A stretch of DNA of 64,000 bases from an uncultured Verrucomicrobiota bacterium (GTDB taxonomy: Bacteria; Verrucomicrobiota; Verrucomicrobiia; Limisphaerales; UBA9464): assembly GCA_903922605.1 (NCBI GenBank), contig CAIXUG010000064.1, positions 1-64,000 on the forward strand. Direction: 5' to 3'. Each line of letters begins with the position of its first letter. Position 1 is the first letter of the stretch. Shown here piece after piece: positions 51,459 to 59,381 of this stretch. The notes under the pieces were generated by a model, which saw only the letters and a program-made list of their open reading frames with translations, was not told the DNA's origin and did no database searches. Both the position numbers and the translations under genes were made by a program.

Positions 51459-52241
51459 TCAGGCCAGGGCTTTCACGGCGCGCAGGGCGGCGCTGACTTC
51501 GCCCACCAGCGCCAGGTATTCGGGGGCACTTCGCAGGCTCGCGGTGCGCGGGAATGGGAATGGCACCGGAATCTCCCGCTCAATCCGGCCCGGCTTGGCG
51601 CGGAGCACGATGATGCGCGTGGAGAGAAAAACGGCCTCGGCGACGCTGTGCGTGACGAAGAACGTGGTGAACCGATCATTTTCGCGCAGGCGCAGGACCT
51701 CCTCGTTCAGGAAGTCGCGCGTCATCTCGTCGAGCGCGCCAAACGGCTCGTCCATCAGCAGGATTTTCGGGCGCGTGGCCAGGGCGCGGGCGATGGACAC
51801 CCGCATCTTCATGCCGCCGCTAAGCTGGCGCGGATAGTGACTCGCAACATCGGCGAGACCGACGAGCTTCAGCAGGTCGGCGCACTTGGCCCGGCGCTGC
51901 TCCCGGGTGGTTTTGCGTTCGAGTTCGAGGCCGAGTTCGACATTGCCCAGCACCGTCCGCCACGGCAGCAGGGTCGCGTCCTGAAAAATGAAGGACATGA
52001 TCTCGCGGGCCGCGTCGGGAGCCATGCCATCCAAGGTGATCCGCCCCGAGGTCAGCGGGCTCAGACCCGAAAGCAGCTTGAGCAGGGTGGATTTGCCGCA
52101 ACCGCTCGGCCCGATCAGCGAGATGAAATCGCCTTTTGCCACCGTCAGGAGGACCCGGTCGAGCACGGTCGAGCCCGAGGCCCACGTCTTGGTGACGTCG
52201 GTGAGCGAAATGAAGGGCGGCGTTGACGGGCTGTCGCTCAC
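51459..52241 (-). CDS. ABC importer ATPase (SsuB/ThiZ type)
   Basis: 260 residues. Walker A IGPSGCGKSTLLKLL (residues ~43-57), Q-loop FIFQDATLLPWRTV, signature LSGGMKMRVSIARAL, Walker B ILLMDEPFGALDEMTRD and the switch His in TTFFVTHSVAEAVFL are all present. It drives the permease encoded 32 bases downstream. It overlaps the upstream CocE-like gene by 4 bases, so hydrolase and importer are translationally coupled. Confidence 0.93.
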   Translation of the reverse strand: MSDSPSTPPFISLTDVTKTWASGSTVLDRVLLTVAKGDFISLIGPSGCGKSTLLKLLSGLSPLTSGRITLDGMAPDAAREIMSFIFQDATLLPWRTVLGNVELGLELERKTTREQRRAKCADLLKLVGLADVASHYPRQLSGGMKMRVSIARALATRPKILLMDEPFGALDEMTRDFLNEEVLRLRENDRFTTFFVTHSVAEAVFLSTRIIVLRAKPGRIEREIPVPFPFPRTASLRSAPEYLALVGEVSAALRAVKALA

Positions 52242-54262
52242 GGGGTCGCGGGGATCCAGGCGGGCGGAGAAAGGATGGGCAGTTCCAGCGACGAGGGATA
52301 ATCCGCGTCATGCAGAATCTGCGTGCGCGCTTGCCGCCAATCCCACGAGGTGGCGAAGGCCGGCGGGGTCGCCCAGTTCGGATGCCGGTCGTAGAGGGGG
52401 AATGCGTTGCTGCTGATTTCGAGGCGGAGCCGTTCTCCCGGGGCAAAGACACAGCTCGTCGGCTCCAGCGCGAATTGCCAGCGTTGGGGCATGTCCGGTT
52501 CGTGCGGCGGCTCACGAAAAAGGAAGTCACTACGTGCAATGCCGAGGCAGACATTCAGCACGCGGCCATCCCGGGTGACGCGCACGAGCTTGGCGACCAA
52601 GTCGGTCTGGGACGCCGAGGTCTGGGCGAACAAAATGACACGCGGCGCGCCGCAAACATGCAGGCGCTCGGCCAATTCCGGCCCGGTATAGACGAGGACG
52701 TTATTCAGCAGCTCGTCACGGGCCTGATTGAACTGCCCCGGAGCACCATTGCCGGGCGCGAGCACGGGTACTTCCGGCTCGTAGCAAAACGAATCGCGCG
52801 GCTCGTCCACGGTTGGATTTGACTCGCCAAGCAAGCCATCGCCTTTCGATGAGTTTGCAAAGCCGCCCGAATGAAGGAACCACGAAGCTGTCCGCGACAG
52901 GTCCCCTCTCCCCGCAACGGGGAGAGGGCTAGGGTGAGGGGTGGGAAGGCCTGAGGACTTCCCTTCGCCCGTAGATTCGCTGTCGGTGAATGGATGAGGT
53001 TCCTTCTTCTCGGATTGATCCAATTCATAGGTGGCCTCACCCCTCACCCCGCCCCTCTCCCCGTTGCGGGGAGAGGGAGTTGTGGCCGCCTTGGTCAAAT
53101 TGGATGGCCAAGCATCCAGCGAGTGCCATTGGTTTTCGCCGAGCGCGAAAAGGCGGGCTTTGGGGTCATGCGCGAACTCCCCGCTGTCCTTCAGCCAGTG
53201 GTTGAACCAGCGCAGCAGCAGGGCGTCGGTGTCGAGATTTGCGGCCGGACCGAAATCGGTCTCCCCGGCGAACTGGCTCCATGGGATGTGCACCCACGGA
53301 CCGGCCACCAGAAACTGGTTGGCTCGGGCGGAGTCCGAACCGGCATGGGCGACGAGATTCTCGTAGAGCGAGATGCTGCCGAACAGATACGGATCAAACC
53401 AGCCGGCCAGGTGCAGGCCGGGGACTTGAATGCGGTCGTAGCGACGCGAGATGTCGTGCGCGGCCCAGTAGTCACCCGGTTCCGTATGCGTCACCCAGTC
53501 GCGGTAGTAGGTGGGCAGGCCCCGGGCGTTCAGTTCGGGAATCCGGGCGTACGGAGTATGGGCAAAAAGGGACGGCAGCCTCAGCCACGCGGCCTCAAGA
53601 GCATCGCTCGCCCGGCGCAGTTTCAGACGGCGCGCGTCGGTCTTCAGCATCTGCGTGGCCCAACCGATGGTGCCGGCCAGTCGCAGCGCACCGTGATGGT
53701 AAAACCAGCCGTGAAACAGATCTCCCGCCGTCTGGGCCGGGGCGATGCAGGCGAGCCCGGCCGGCTGCTCGGCGGCGGCGAGCAGTTGCGTCATGCCCTG
53801 GTAGCTGAAGCCGTACATGCCGATGCGGCCGTCACTTTCGGGACGGGCGGCAAGCCATTCGATGGTGAAGGCACCATCGCTGCCCTCGTCGCGGAAGGGA
53901 TAAAAGCGCCCCGAGCTGTCGCCCCGCCCGCGGACGTCCTGGATGACGACGTTGTAGCCGTGTCGCGCAAACCACTCGGGCTGCGCGTAGGTCACGGTCG
54001 TGGCAATCGCGCGGCCATACGGCTGACGCACCAGCAGTGTCGGCGCGGACACATCATCAGCGATGGCGGGAGGATAATAATGGTCCGAGACCAGTTCCGT
54101 ACCGTCGGGAAGGCGCAGCCGGACTCCGCGTTCGAGCGTGACGCCGGAACCGCAATCCACGAGCTGCCCGGCACTATCCGCCGGCACATGTCGAATGCGC
54201 GGAGAAGATTTCCGCCCGGTTCGCGTGAGGCGTTTGTTGGGGGATGATTTCTTCGGCGGCAT
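52238..54262 (-). CDS. CocE/NonD-family serine hydrolase with in-frame repeat insertion
   Basis: 674 residues of the X-Pro dipeptidyl-peptidase/cocaine-esterase family. Nucleophile elbow MYGFSYQGMTQ, acid HLAGWFDPYLF, His in GPWVHIPWS; the C-terminal jelly-roll begins near SWFLHSGGF and includes VLVYTGPELAERL. Between the GENQWHSLDAWP strand (~residue 385) and SWFLHSGG lie about 60 extra low-complexity residues coded by two palindromic repeat units, keeping frame. Without them the protein would be of usual length. It probably hydrolyses an ester or amide. Coupled to the ABC ATPase by a 4-base overlap. Confidence 0.85.
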   Translation of the reverse strand: MPPKKSSPNKRLTRTGRKSSPRIRHVPADSAGQLVDCGSGVTLERGVRLRLPDGTELVSDHYYPPAIADDVSAPTLLVRQPYGRAIATTVTYAQPEWFARHGYNVVIQDVRGRGDSSGRFYPFRDEGSDGAFTIEWLAARPESDGRIGMYGFSYQGMTQLLAAAEQPAGLACIAPAQTAGDLFHGWFYHHGALRLAGTIGWATQMLKTDARRLKLRRASDALEAAWLRLPSLFAHTPYARIPELNARGLPTYYRDWVTHTEPGDYWAAHDISRRYDRIQVPGLHLAGWFDPYLFGSISLYENLVAHAGSDSARANQFLVAGPWVHIPWSQFAGETDFGPAANLDTDALLLRWFNHWLKDSGEFAHDPKARLFALGENQWHSLDAWPSNLTKAATTPSPRNGERGGVRGEATYELDQSEKKEPHPFTDSESTGEGKSSGLPTPHPSPLPVAGRGDLSRTASWFLHSGGFANSSKGDGLLGESNPTVDEPRDSFCYEPEVPVLAPGNGAPGQFNQARDELLNNVLVYTGPELAERLHVCGAPRVILFAQTSASQTDLVAKLVRVTRDGRVLNVCLGIARSDFLFREPPHEPDMPQRWQFALEPTSCVFAPGERLRLEISSNAFPLYDRHPNWATPPAFATSWDWRQARTQILHDADYPSSLELPILSPPAWIPATP
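52901..53079. repeat. Pair of CCCCTCTCCCC palindromic units inside a gene
   Basis: Unit 1 at 52901-52951 (GTCCCCTCTCCCCGCAACGG then GGAGAGGGCTAGGGTGAGGG) and unit 2 at 53035-53079 (CCTCACCCCTCACCCCG then CCCCTCTCCCCGTTGCGGGG) are inverted copies of the intergenic repeat seen at 34.3, 42.3 and 55.2 kb. The span is about 180 bases, a multiple of three, and carries no stop in the CocE-like frame. Confidence 0.85.
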
Positions 54263-54298
54263 TTCGTAAGGGAGGCAGGAACCTCCTCACGGCGGTTC

Positions 54299-55087
54299 CT
54301 ATGGTGTAACGGGATGATTAAACTCGGCCATTTCCATCAGCGCGGCGGCGACGCGGGTGGCCATCTCGTCGCACCATTTCCAGCCATTCTCGGCGGTCGC
54401 GGGATTGGGATCGCCCATCACGCCACTCGGTGCGATGTCGCGGGTGAGCCACGCGTAGGTGGCATAGGCAAACTCGGGCTTGAGCGTGCCTTTCGCACCG
54501 ACCTGCGCGATATAGTTCACGGTGTATTTGTCCGGGTGGACCAGCTCGGGGGTCGCCGCCAGCAGCAGCGCCGTCTCCACTTCGCCAGCGTGAAAACCAT
54601 AGGCCGCCTCCTGCGGGTTCACCCCGCTCGCGGGACCGCCGCCGTAAAGACAGAACATCTTCAGGCCGAATTCCGCCCGGAGATCGCGCGCCATCACATC
54701 GAGCAACGAATGGTTGCCCCCATGGCTGTTGAAGAACACGAACCGCTGGAAGCCCGCCGCGTGAACGCTCGCGGCGAGGTCCCGCAGCGTGGCCATGAAG
54801 GTGTCGCGGCTGGTGGACAGCGTGCCCGGAAAGCCAAGGTGCTCGTTGCTCTTCCCATAGCAGACCGGGGCCAATGCATAGGCCGGAAAATCCTTTGGCA
54901 GCTTCTGCAAGGCGTGACCGAGAATGAAGTTGTTGATGAGCGTGTCGGTCGCCAGCGGCAGGTGGTGCCCATGCTGTTCGATGGCGGCGGTGGGCAGGAT
55001 GAGCAGCGTCCGGTCCTTGGGCAGCGCCTCAACCTGTTTCCAGGTCAGGTAGGGCAGAAAGCGTTCGGGTGGAATCCAGGTTTTCAT
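54299..55087 (-). CDS. Creatininase-family amidohydrolase
   Basis: 262 residues. Metal site PTAAIEQHGHHLPLATDT gives E37, H39 and D48; FFNSHGGNHSLLD and GFHAGEVETALLL supply the remaining ligands. Family members open cyclic or linear amides: creatinine, mycofactocin peptide, and 2-amino-5-formylamino-6-ribosylaminopyrimidinone 5'-phosphate in archaea. In a nucleobase locus a pyrimidine-like or ureido substrate is plausible. First gene of the minus-strand importer operon, 36 bases before the CocE-like gene. Confidence 0.9.
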   Translation of the reverse strand: MKTWIPPERFLPYLTWKQVEALPKDRTLLILPTAAIEQHGHHLPLATDTLINNFILGHALQKLPKDFPAYALAPVCYGKSNEHLGFPGTLSTSRDTFMATLRDLAASVHAAGFQRFVFFNSHGGNHSLLDVMARDLRAEFGLKMFCLYGGGPASGVNPQEAAYGFHAGEVETALLLAATPELVHPDKYTVNYIAQVGAKGTLKPEFAYATYAWLTRDIAPSGVMGDPNPATAENGWKWCDEMATRVAAALMEMAEFNHPVTP

Positions 55088-55127
55088 CGGTGACGTTTCA
55101 TCGGCCGCTCAGCGCACTTTCAGAATT

Positions 55128-55492
55128 CTCGTAGCCGTGCTCGCAATTGGGAAAGGCGGCAGGTCACCTTGAGCCATCGCTGCTTTCGATCCGTTCTTAT
55201 CATTTCCGGGGGTCTTGTAGTCCGTTGGCTCCCTTCCCCCTCACCCCGACCCTCTCCCTTGGGGAGAGGGGGAATTACCGCCTGCTTCCCTGCGAAATCC
55301 CACGCTGGACTTGCCGGAACCACCTTCCGAGAACCCGTGAAGCCGCCCTGCTTTCCCCTCTCCTCGAGGGAGAGGGTCAGGGTGAGGGGGAAGGCAACTC
55401 GCGCATCCCCGGGCCTCCTGCCACTCAAGGTGGTTTCCCAATGGTTCTCATGTTTCATCTGCCCCATAACACACTTCTGTGACTGCTCTAGC
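55128..55492. mobile_element. MITE-like element, relative of the 34.2 kb copy
   Basis: The 400-base gap between the creatininase and FAD-oxidase genes carries inverted copies of GCTCCCTTCCCCCTCACCCC + CCCTCTCCC at ~55228-55273 and ~55354-55402. The right end ...GACTGCTCTAGC resembles the ends of the 34235-34640 element, and CGTAGCCGTGCTCGCAATTG at the left resembles that element's GTAGCCGCAATTG. The right end supplies the TAG stop of the oxidase gene. No ORF or transposase. Confidence 0.55.
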
Positions 55493-56891
55493 CGCCCACC
55501 GCCGGCACGGAGGCGGACGCCGCTGCCTCCGCCCCGGCGACCTGTTCGAGGGAGGCGGCAAAGCCACGCATCTTGCCCGGGTTGAGCAGGCCGCGCGGGT
55601 CGTACTGCTGCTTGGCGACCAGCTTGGCGTCATCCGGTCGCCAGCGGCCGGAGCCTTCGAGAAAGTTGACGTGCGGATTCGCCACGCCCACCCCGATCTC
55701 ACCGCAGAACCGGATCATTTCCTGCAGCCGCTCGTCGGTGGTGTAGCGGATGACCGGGAGAGCACCGGGCGTGACCACCCCATCCCACTTGGTCATCTCG
55801 ATGTGAAACAGGAAGGCGTCGCCAAAGCGCGCCTTGAGCTGCCGGAGCTGGTCACGCGCGTGAGTCGGGGAAAAACCGCACTGGAGGTAGGTGAGGGAAG
55901 GATCTGCCTTCAGTGCCCAGAGCGTGGTGTGATTCCAGGTGTAATCGCTCAGTTGTGCGCCCCGCCGTGGCTCGGTGAAAGGCGCGACGAAGACCGGCGA
56001 ACCGCCGGCGCTAACTGCTGCGTTGGTAAGGCGTTCCAGCTGATCATCGGCAACCTCGAAAAAGGCCAGTGCCCTTCCCTGTGGCACCCACTTTTGCAGT
56101 GGCGTGAAGTAACCGGGCAGCGGCCATTCGAAGTTGGTCACGAGGCGCTTCTTGAACGACTCGTTCAGTGCGATGGCCTCGATGAAGTCGAAGGATTTCG
56201 CAAAGGTGTCGTGCGCCACGGCGAGCTGCGCCCAGTTGGTCCGCAGGGCCAGCTTCAGTTCGACGCCGATGATGATGCCGTTGGTGCCCCAGGCATGGAG
56301 CACCTTGAAGATGTCGGGGCCGGTAAGGCGGAGTTCACGCGGCTCGGCCTCCATCGTGATGATGGTCAGGGCATGCACCGTCCCGTTTTCGCGCAGCCCC
56401 CCCCAAGTGATGCTGCCGATGCCGCCGCTGCCACCGGCACAGAAGCCCGCGACGCTGGCCTTCTGCACGGTGCTGGGGTAGCAGCGCAGCTCCCAGCCCA
56501 CCCGCCGTGCGGCTGACTCAATGGCGCCGAGCCGAGCGGCCGGCTCGCAGATGGCCGTGCCATCCGACGTGATTTCCAAAATGCGGTCGAGCGCGGCGAG
56601 ATCCAACACGATGCCGCCGTGCGTGGGAATGCACTGGCCGTAATTGCCCGTGCCCGCTCCCCGCAAGGTCACCGGTATGCACCGGGCATGGGCGAAGGCG
56701 ACGAGACGCCGGATGTCGCCCACGGATTTCGCCTGCACAACGACATCGGCGAGCTTGTGCTCCAGATCTCGCTTGAGCACCGGCGAGTACCAGTAGAAGT
56801 CGCGGCTGAGCGACTCGAGCTGATTGGCCGCCGTCACGATCTGCTCGCGCGGGAAGATTTCGGCCAGGGAATTGAAGTCGGCGGTGGTCAT
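55488..56891 (-). CDS. FAD-binding oxidase (GlcD/PCMH type)
   Basis: 467 residues of the vanillyl-alcohol-oxidase fold. FAD domain: CIPVTLRGAGTGNYGQCIPT, SVAGFCAGGSGGIGSITWGG, AWGTNGIIIGVELKLA. The C-terminal substrate domain ends RYTTDERLQEMIRFCGEIG and GLLNPGKMRGFAAS. Members oxidise 2-hydroxyacids, sugars or amines; here glycolate, glyoxylate-related or ureido compounds fit the setting. Transcribed with the deaminase upstream (46-base gap). Its stop codon lies in the end of a MITE-like repeat. Confidence 0.88.
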   Translation of the reverse strand: MTTADFNSLAEIFPREQIVTAANQLESLSRDFYWYSPVLKRDLEHKLADVVVQAKSVGDIRRLVAFAHARCIPVTLRGAGTGNYGQCIPTHGGIVLDLAALDRILEITSDGTAICEPAARLGAIESAARRVGWELRCYPSTVQKASVAGFCAGGSGGIGSITWGGLRENGTVHALTIITMEAEPRELRLTGPDIFKVLHAWGTNGIIIGVELKLALRTNWAQLAVAHDTFAKSFDFIEAIALNESFKKRLVTNFEWPLPGYFTPLQKWVPQGRALAFFEVADDQLERLTNAAVSAGGSPVFVAPFTEPRRGAQLSDYTWNHTTLWALKADPSLTYLQCGFSPTHARDQLRQLKARFGDAFLFHIEMTKWDGVVTPGALPVIRYTTDERLQEMIRFCGEIGVGVANPHVNFLEGSGRWRPDDAKLVAKQQYDPRGLLNPGKMRGFAASLEQVAGAEAAASASVPAVGG

Positions 56892-56936
56892 CGGCAGGAA
56901 GTTGGGTCTGAGGGATTCAGGTCAGTCGGGCTCCTG

Positions 56937-57509
56937 CTACCGCCGCTGGCTGTGCCGCCAGAGCTTCATGGCCGCCTGCATCCGCTCGTCCTCGAATATG
57001 GCGACACATTCCTTCCGCGCAACTGGCCCATTCACTTCGCAGCGCATATCGGACTTTCGCGCCACCGTTTTGGCGGGAATGTAGATCTGCCAGCAGTGCT
57101 TGGCCGCATCGCCGATGGTTGCCCCGAAGACCACACGGTCAACTTGCGACCACAGCGCCATGCTCATGCACATCGGGCAGGGTTCGCACGTCGTATAGAG
57201 CGTATAGCCTTGCAGACTCAGCCGTTTCAGTTTTTTGCAGGCGGACCGGAGCACGCGCACCTCCGCGTGGGAGCTGGGATCGTGCTCGGCGGCCACGGCA
57301 TTGAGGCGGCGCAGAAACAGCCTCCCGGTGCCGGTCTCCACGACATCGGCACAGAAGGGTGACTGTTTCGGTGTGCCCAGACGCCGTGCGGTCCACGCCG
57401 CCAGATCGCGCATCTGGGCGAGGTCGAAAGATTGGGTGCTGTCTGTTTTGAATGAGCCCACTCCCCATTCATTGAAGCAGGCACCGCGCCAGACGGGCCT
57501 CCCCGCCAA
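56937..57509 (-). CDS. Guanine-deaminase-like nucleoside/base deaminase
   Basis: 190 residues of the cytidine-deaminase fold. Zinc ligands H81 (SSHAEVRVL, proton shuttle E83), C111 and C114 (TTCEPCPMCMSMALW). The VFGATIGDAAKHCW strand follows. The layout is that of GuaD and related purine or pyrimidine deaminases, not of TadA, which is shorter and has a tRNA-binding end. N-terminal ~45 residues are extra and the start is uncertain. It likely deaminates guanine, cytosine or an oxidised base in this catabolic locus. Confidence 0.82.
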   Translation of the reverse strand: MAGRPVWRGACFNEWGVGSFKTDSTQSFDLAQMRDLAAWTARRLGTPKQSPFCADVVETGTGRLFLRRLNAVAAEHDPSSHAEVRVLRSACKKLKRLSLQGYTLYTTCEPCPMCMSMALWSQVDRVVFGATIGDAAKHCWQIYIPAKTVARKSDMRCEVNGPVARKECVAIFEDERMQAAMKLWRHSQRR

Positions 57510-57592
57510 GGAACGGTGAATTCATGGCAATCGGCGCGAAGCCTGCACTCGCGACGGTGCGAAACTTGTGCCCAAGCTGTGCCGCCTTTTGC

Positions 57593-58918
57593 ATGAGCCG
57601 AGAAAAAATCACCAGCCTGCCGCTTAAAGAATTGCACCGCCGCCTGCTCGACGGCGACCTGACCGCCACCGCCCTGCTCGAAGCGGGGCTGGCCGCCGCC
57701 CAGGAATTCGCCAGCACGCCGATGTTCCTGTGGCGTGACGACGCGGCCGCAAGGCGGACTGCCCGGCGATTCGACGAGCAGCGGGACTTTGCCAGGCCGC
57801 TGGCCGGGTTGCCGGTCTCGGTAAAGGATCTTTTCGATCTGGCCGGTGCCCCGACCACCTGCGGCTCACCGTTCTATGCCTCAACCCGGCCTTTGCCCGC
57901 CGTGGACTCGGGCTACGTCGCCCGTTGGCGTCGCACCGGGGTCAGCTTCATCGGCAAGACTCACCTCAACGAGTTTGCCTACGGCATCACGGGTGAAAAC
58001 CGGTGGTTCGGCAACTGCACCATTCCGGGATATCCGGACCGGCTGACGGGTGGCTCCAGTAGCGGGGCGGCAGCGAGCGTGCTATCCGGCGCGGCCTGCC
58101 TGGCGCTGGGTACCGATACCGGCGGTTCGCTGCGTGCCCCGGCGGCCTTGTGTGGGCTGGTAAGTTTTCGCCAGTCGCTCGGTTTTGCCGAATGGGAGGG
58201 TTCCTTCCCGCTCGCGCACAGCTTTGACACGGCGGGCTGGCTGCAACGCCACCTGAGCGATGTCGCGCTGGTAGCCCACGCGCTTCATCCCGAAATTTCC
58301 CTGCAACCACTGCGCGAACCGCCGCGCATGAGCCTGATGGATGGCCCCTGGCTGACCGCGTGTGCGCCGGAGGTTTTGTCAGCACAGCGCGATTTCGGCG
58401 CGGCGCTGGCCCAAGCGGGCTGCCAAATTGCATCCAGGGTTGCCACCGGCTGGGAAGGTGCCCGTGACCTTTTCGTCCCGATCCAGGCCAGTGAAGCGGC
58501 GGGCATTCACGCCCCATTTTTGCCCGCACACGCCGACCAGTATGACCCCGCGATCCTGGAGCGGTTGAAGATGGGGGCGGCGGTGAGTCCCGAGCGCTAC
58601 GCCGAATTGCAGGCCGCCCGTGCGAAGTTTGTGGCGCAAAACGTCCTGCCGCTGTTTGCCCACGCCGACTTCCTGGTCGCCCCCGCCTCGGCGATGCCCA
58701 AGCTGGCCGCCGATGAGGATCAAAGCGCCACCCGACCTCGTTTGCTCACGCTGACCACTCCAGCCAGCCTGGCCGGATTGCCCGTGCTGACGATTCCATG
58801 GAAACCCCAGGGCGTACCCGGTTTCGGCTTTCAAGTGCTCGCCCCGCGCGGCCACGACGCCCGGCTGTGGGCCGTGGCCGAGTGGCTTTCGGAACGTCGT
58901 TTCGAGACCGGTCGCTGA
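57593..58918 (+). CDS. Amidase-signature hydrolase
   Basis: 441 residues from ATG 57593 (MSREKITSLPL); a GTG/ATG at 57524 is less likely. The Ser-Ser-Lys triad is visible: K78 in GLPVSVKDLFDLAG, the cis-serine in LTGGSSSGAAASV (~155) and the nucleophile S179 in LGTDTGGSLRAPAALCG. Family members hydrolyse amides such as allophanate, biuret, formamide or ureido compounds. The setting suggests an N-carbamoyl, allophanate or formyl intermediate. Divergent from the deaminase by 83 bases. Confidence 0.9.
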   Translation: MSREKITSLPLKELHRRLLDGDLTATALLEAGLAAAQEFASTPMFLWRDDAAARRTARRFDEQRDFARPLAGLPVSVKDLFDLAGAPTTCGSPFYASTRPLPAVDSGYVARWRRTGVSFIGKTHLNEFAYGITGENRWFGNCTIPGYPDRLTGGSSSGAAASVLSGAACLALGTDTGGSLRAPAALCGLVSFRQSLGFAEWEGSFPLAHSFDTAGWLQRHLSDVALVAHALHPEISLQPLREPPRMSLMDGPWLTACAPEVLSAQRDFGAALAQAGCQIASRVATGWEGARDLFVPIQASEAAGIHAPFLPAHADQYDPAILERLKMGAAVSPERYAELQAARAKFVAQNVLPLFAHADFLVAPASAMPKLAADEDQSATRPRLLTLTTPASLAGLPVLTIPWKPQGVPGFGFQVLAPRGHDARLWAVAEWLSERRFETGR

Positions 58919-58975
58919 ACCACGGATTTCAGAGCTGACACGGATAAGTCCCTTCCCATCCGTGAAATCCGTGGT
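58919..58975. repeat. ATCCGTG-type palindromic repeat after the amidase stop
   Basis: ACCACGGATTTCA (58919-58931) and its exact reverse complement TGAAATCCGTGGT (58963-58975) bracket an inner CACGGATAAG / CATCCGTG pair. It begins on the base after the amidase stop. Third copy of the family seen at 39604 and 42386. Confidence 0.7.
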
Positions 58976-59381
58976 AAATCCTCTCCCTTTCACCGCTTAA
59001 AACCCGGCGCGAATGAGCCACGTTTCCGGGGCGGTTTCGCCAGCGCGGACGTTGACAGACTGGTCAAATACTTACAGGCGTTAACGAGACGAAGGAGAGG
59101 GACTGCGCCAGTCATTTTGAAATCTTCTCAGCATCTGGTGATGGAATGCTGAAATTTGATCATCATCACAAGGCCAACCATGATGAGCATTACTCCGAAT
59201 CCCGAACGAATTGCAGTTGGTTTGTGATTTTGACGGCGATCATCGATTGACCGATGTTAAAAATCCCCCCGGACGATTTTCTGAAAGACGATCGGACTGG
59301 CACAGTCGATGTTTACCGGGTTCCGCCTGCACCCAACAGGCCGCCCGCCTAACGCAAACAACCAAACCCGATTTGTCGTCG
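58976..59381. other. AT-richer leader/promoter region of the TonB receptor gene
   Basis: About 400 bases without a credible ORF, noticeably less GC-rich than the surroundings. TTGACA occurs at ~59052 and TTGACG at ~59230, but neither has a convincing -10 at proper distance. No known riboswitch consensus (thiamin, cobalamin, purine, preQ1) was recognised. A long 5' leader regulating the receptor is possible. Confidence 0.4.

Noticed and set aside
51459-52241. Naming the importer ssuABC, tauABC or thiXYZ
   Set aside because: These families share the same fold and motifs; the neighbours contain no sulfonate or thiamin genes, so a specific symbol would be unsupported.
58976-59381. Riboswitch in the long leader of the TonB receptor
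   Set aside because: No cobalamin, thiamin, purine, preQ1 or guanidine consensus could be found by eye; left as an unannotated leader.
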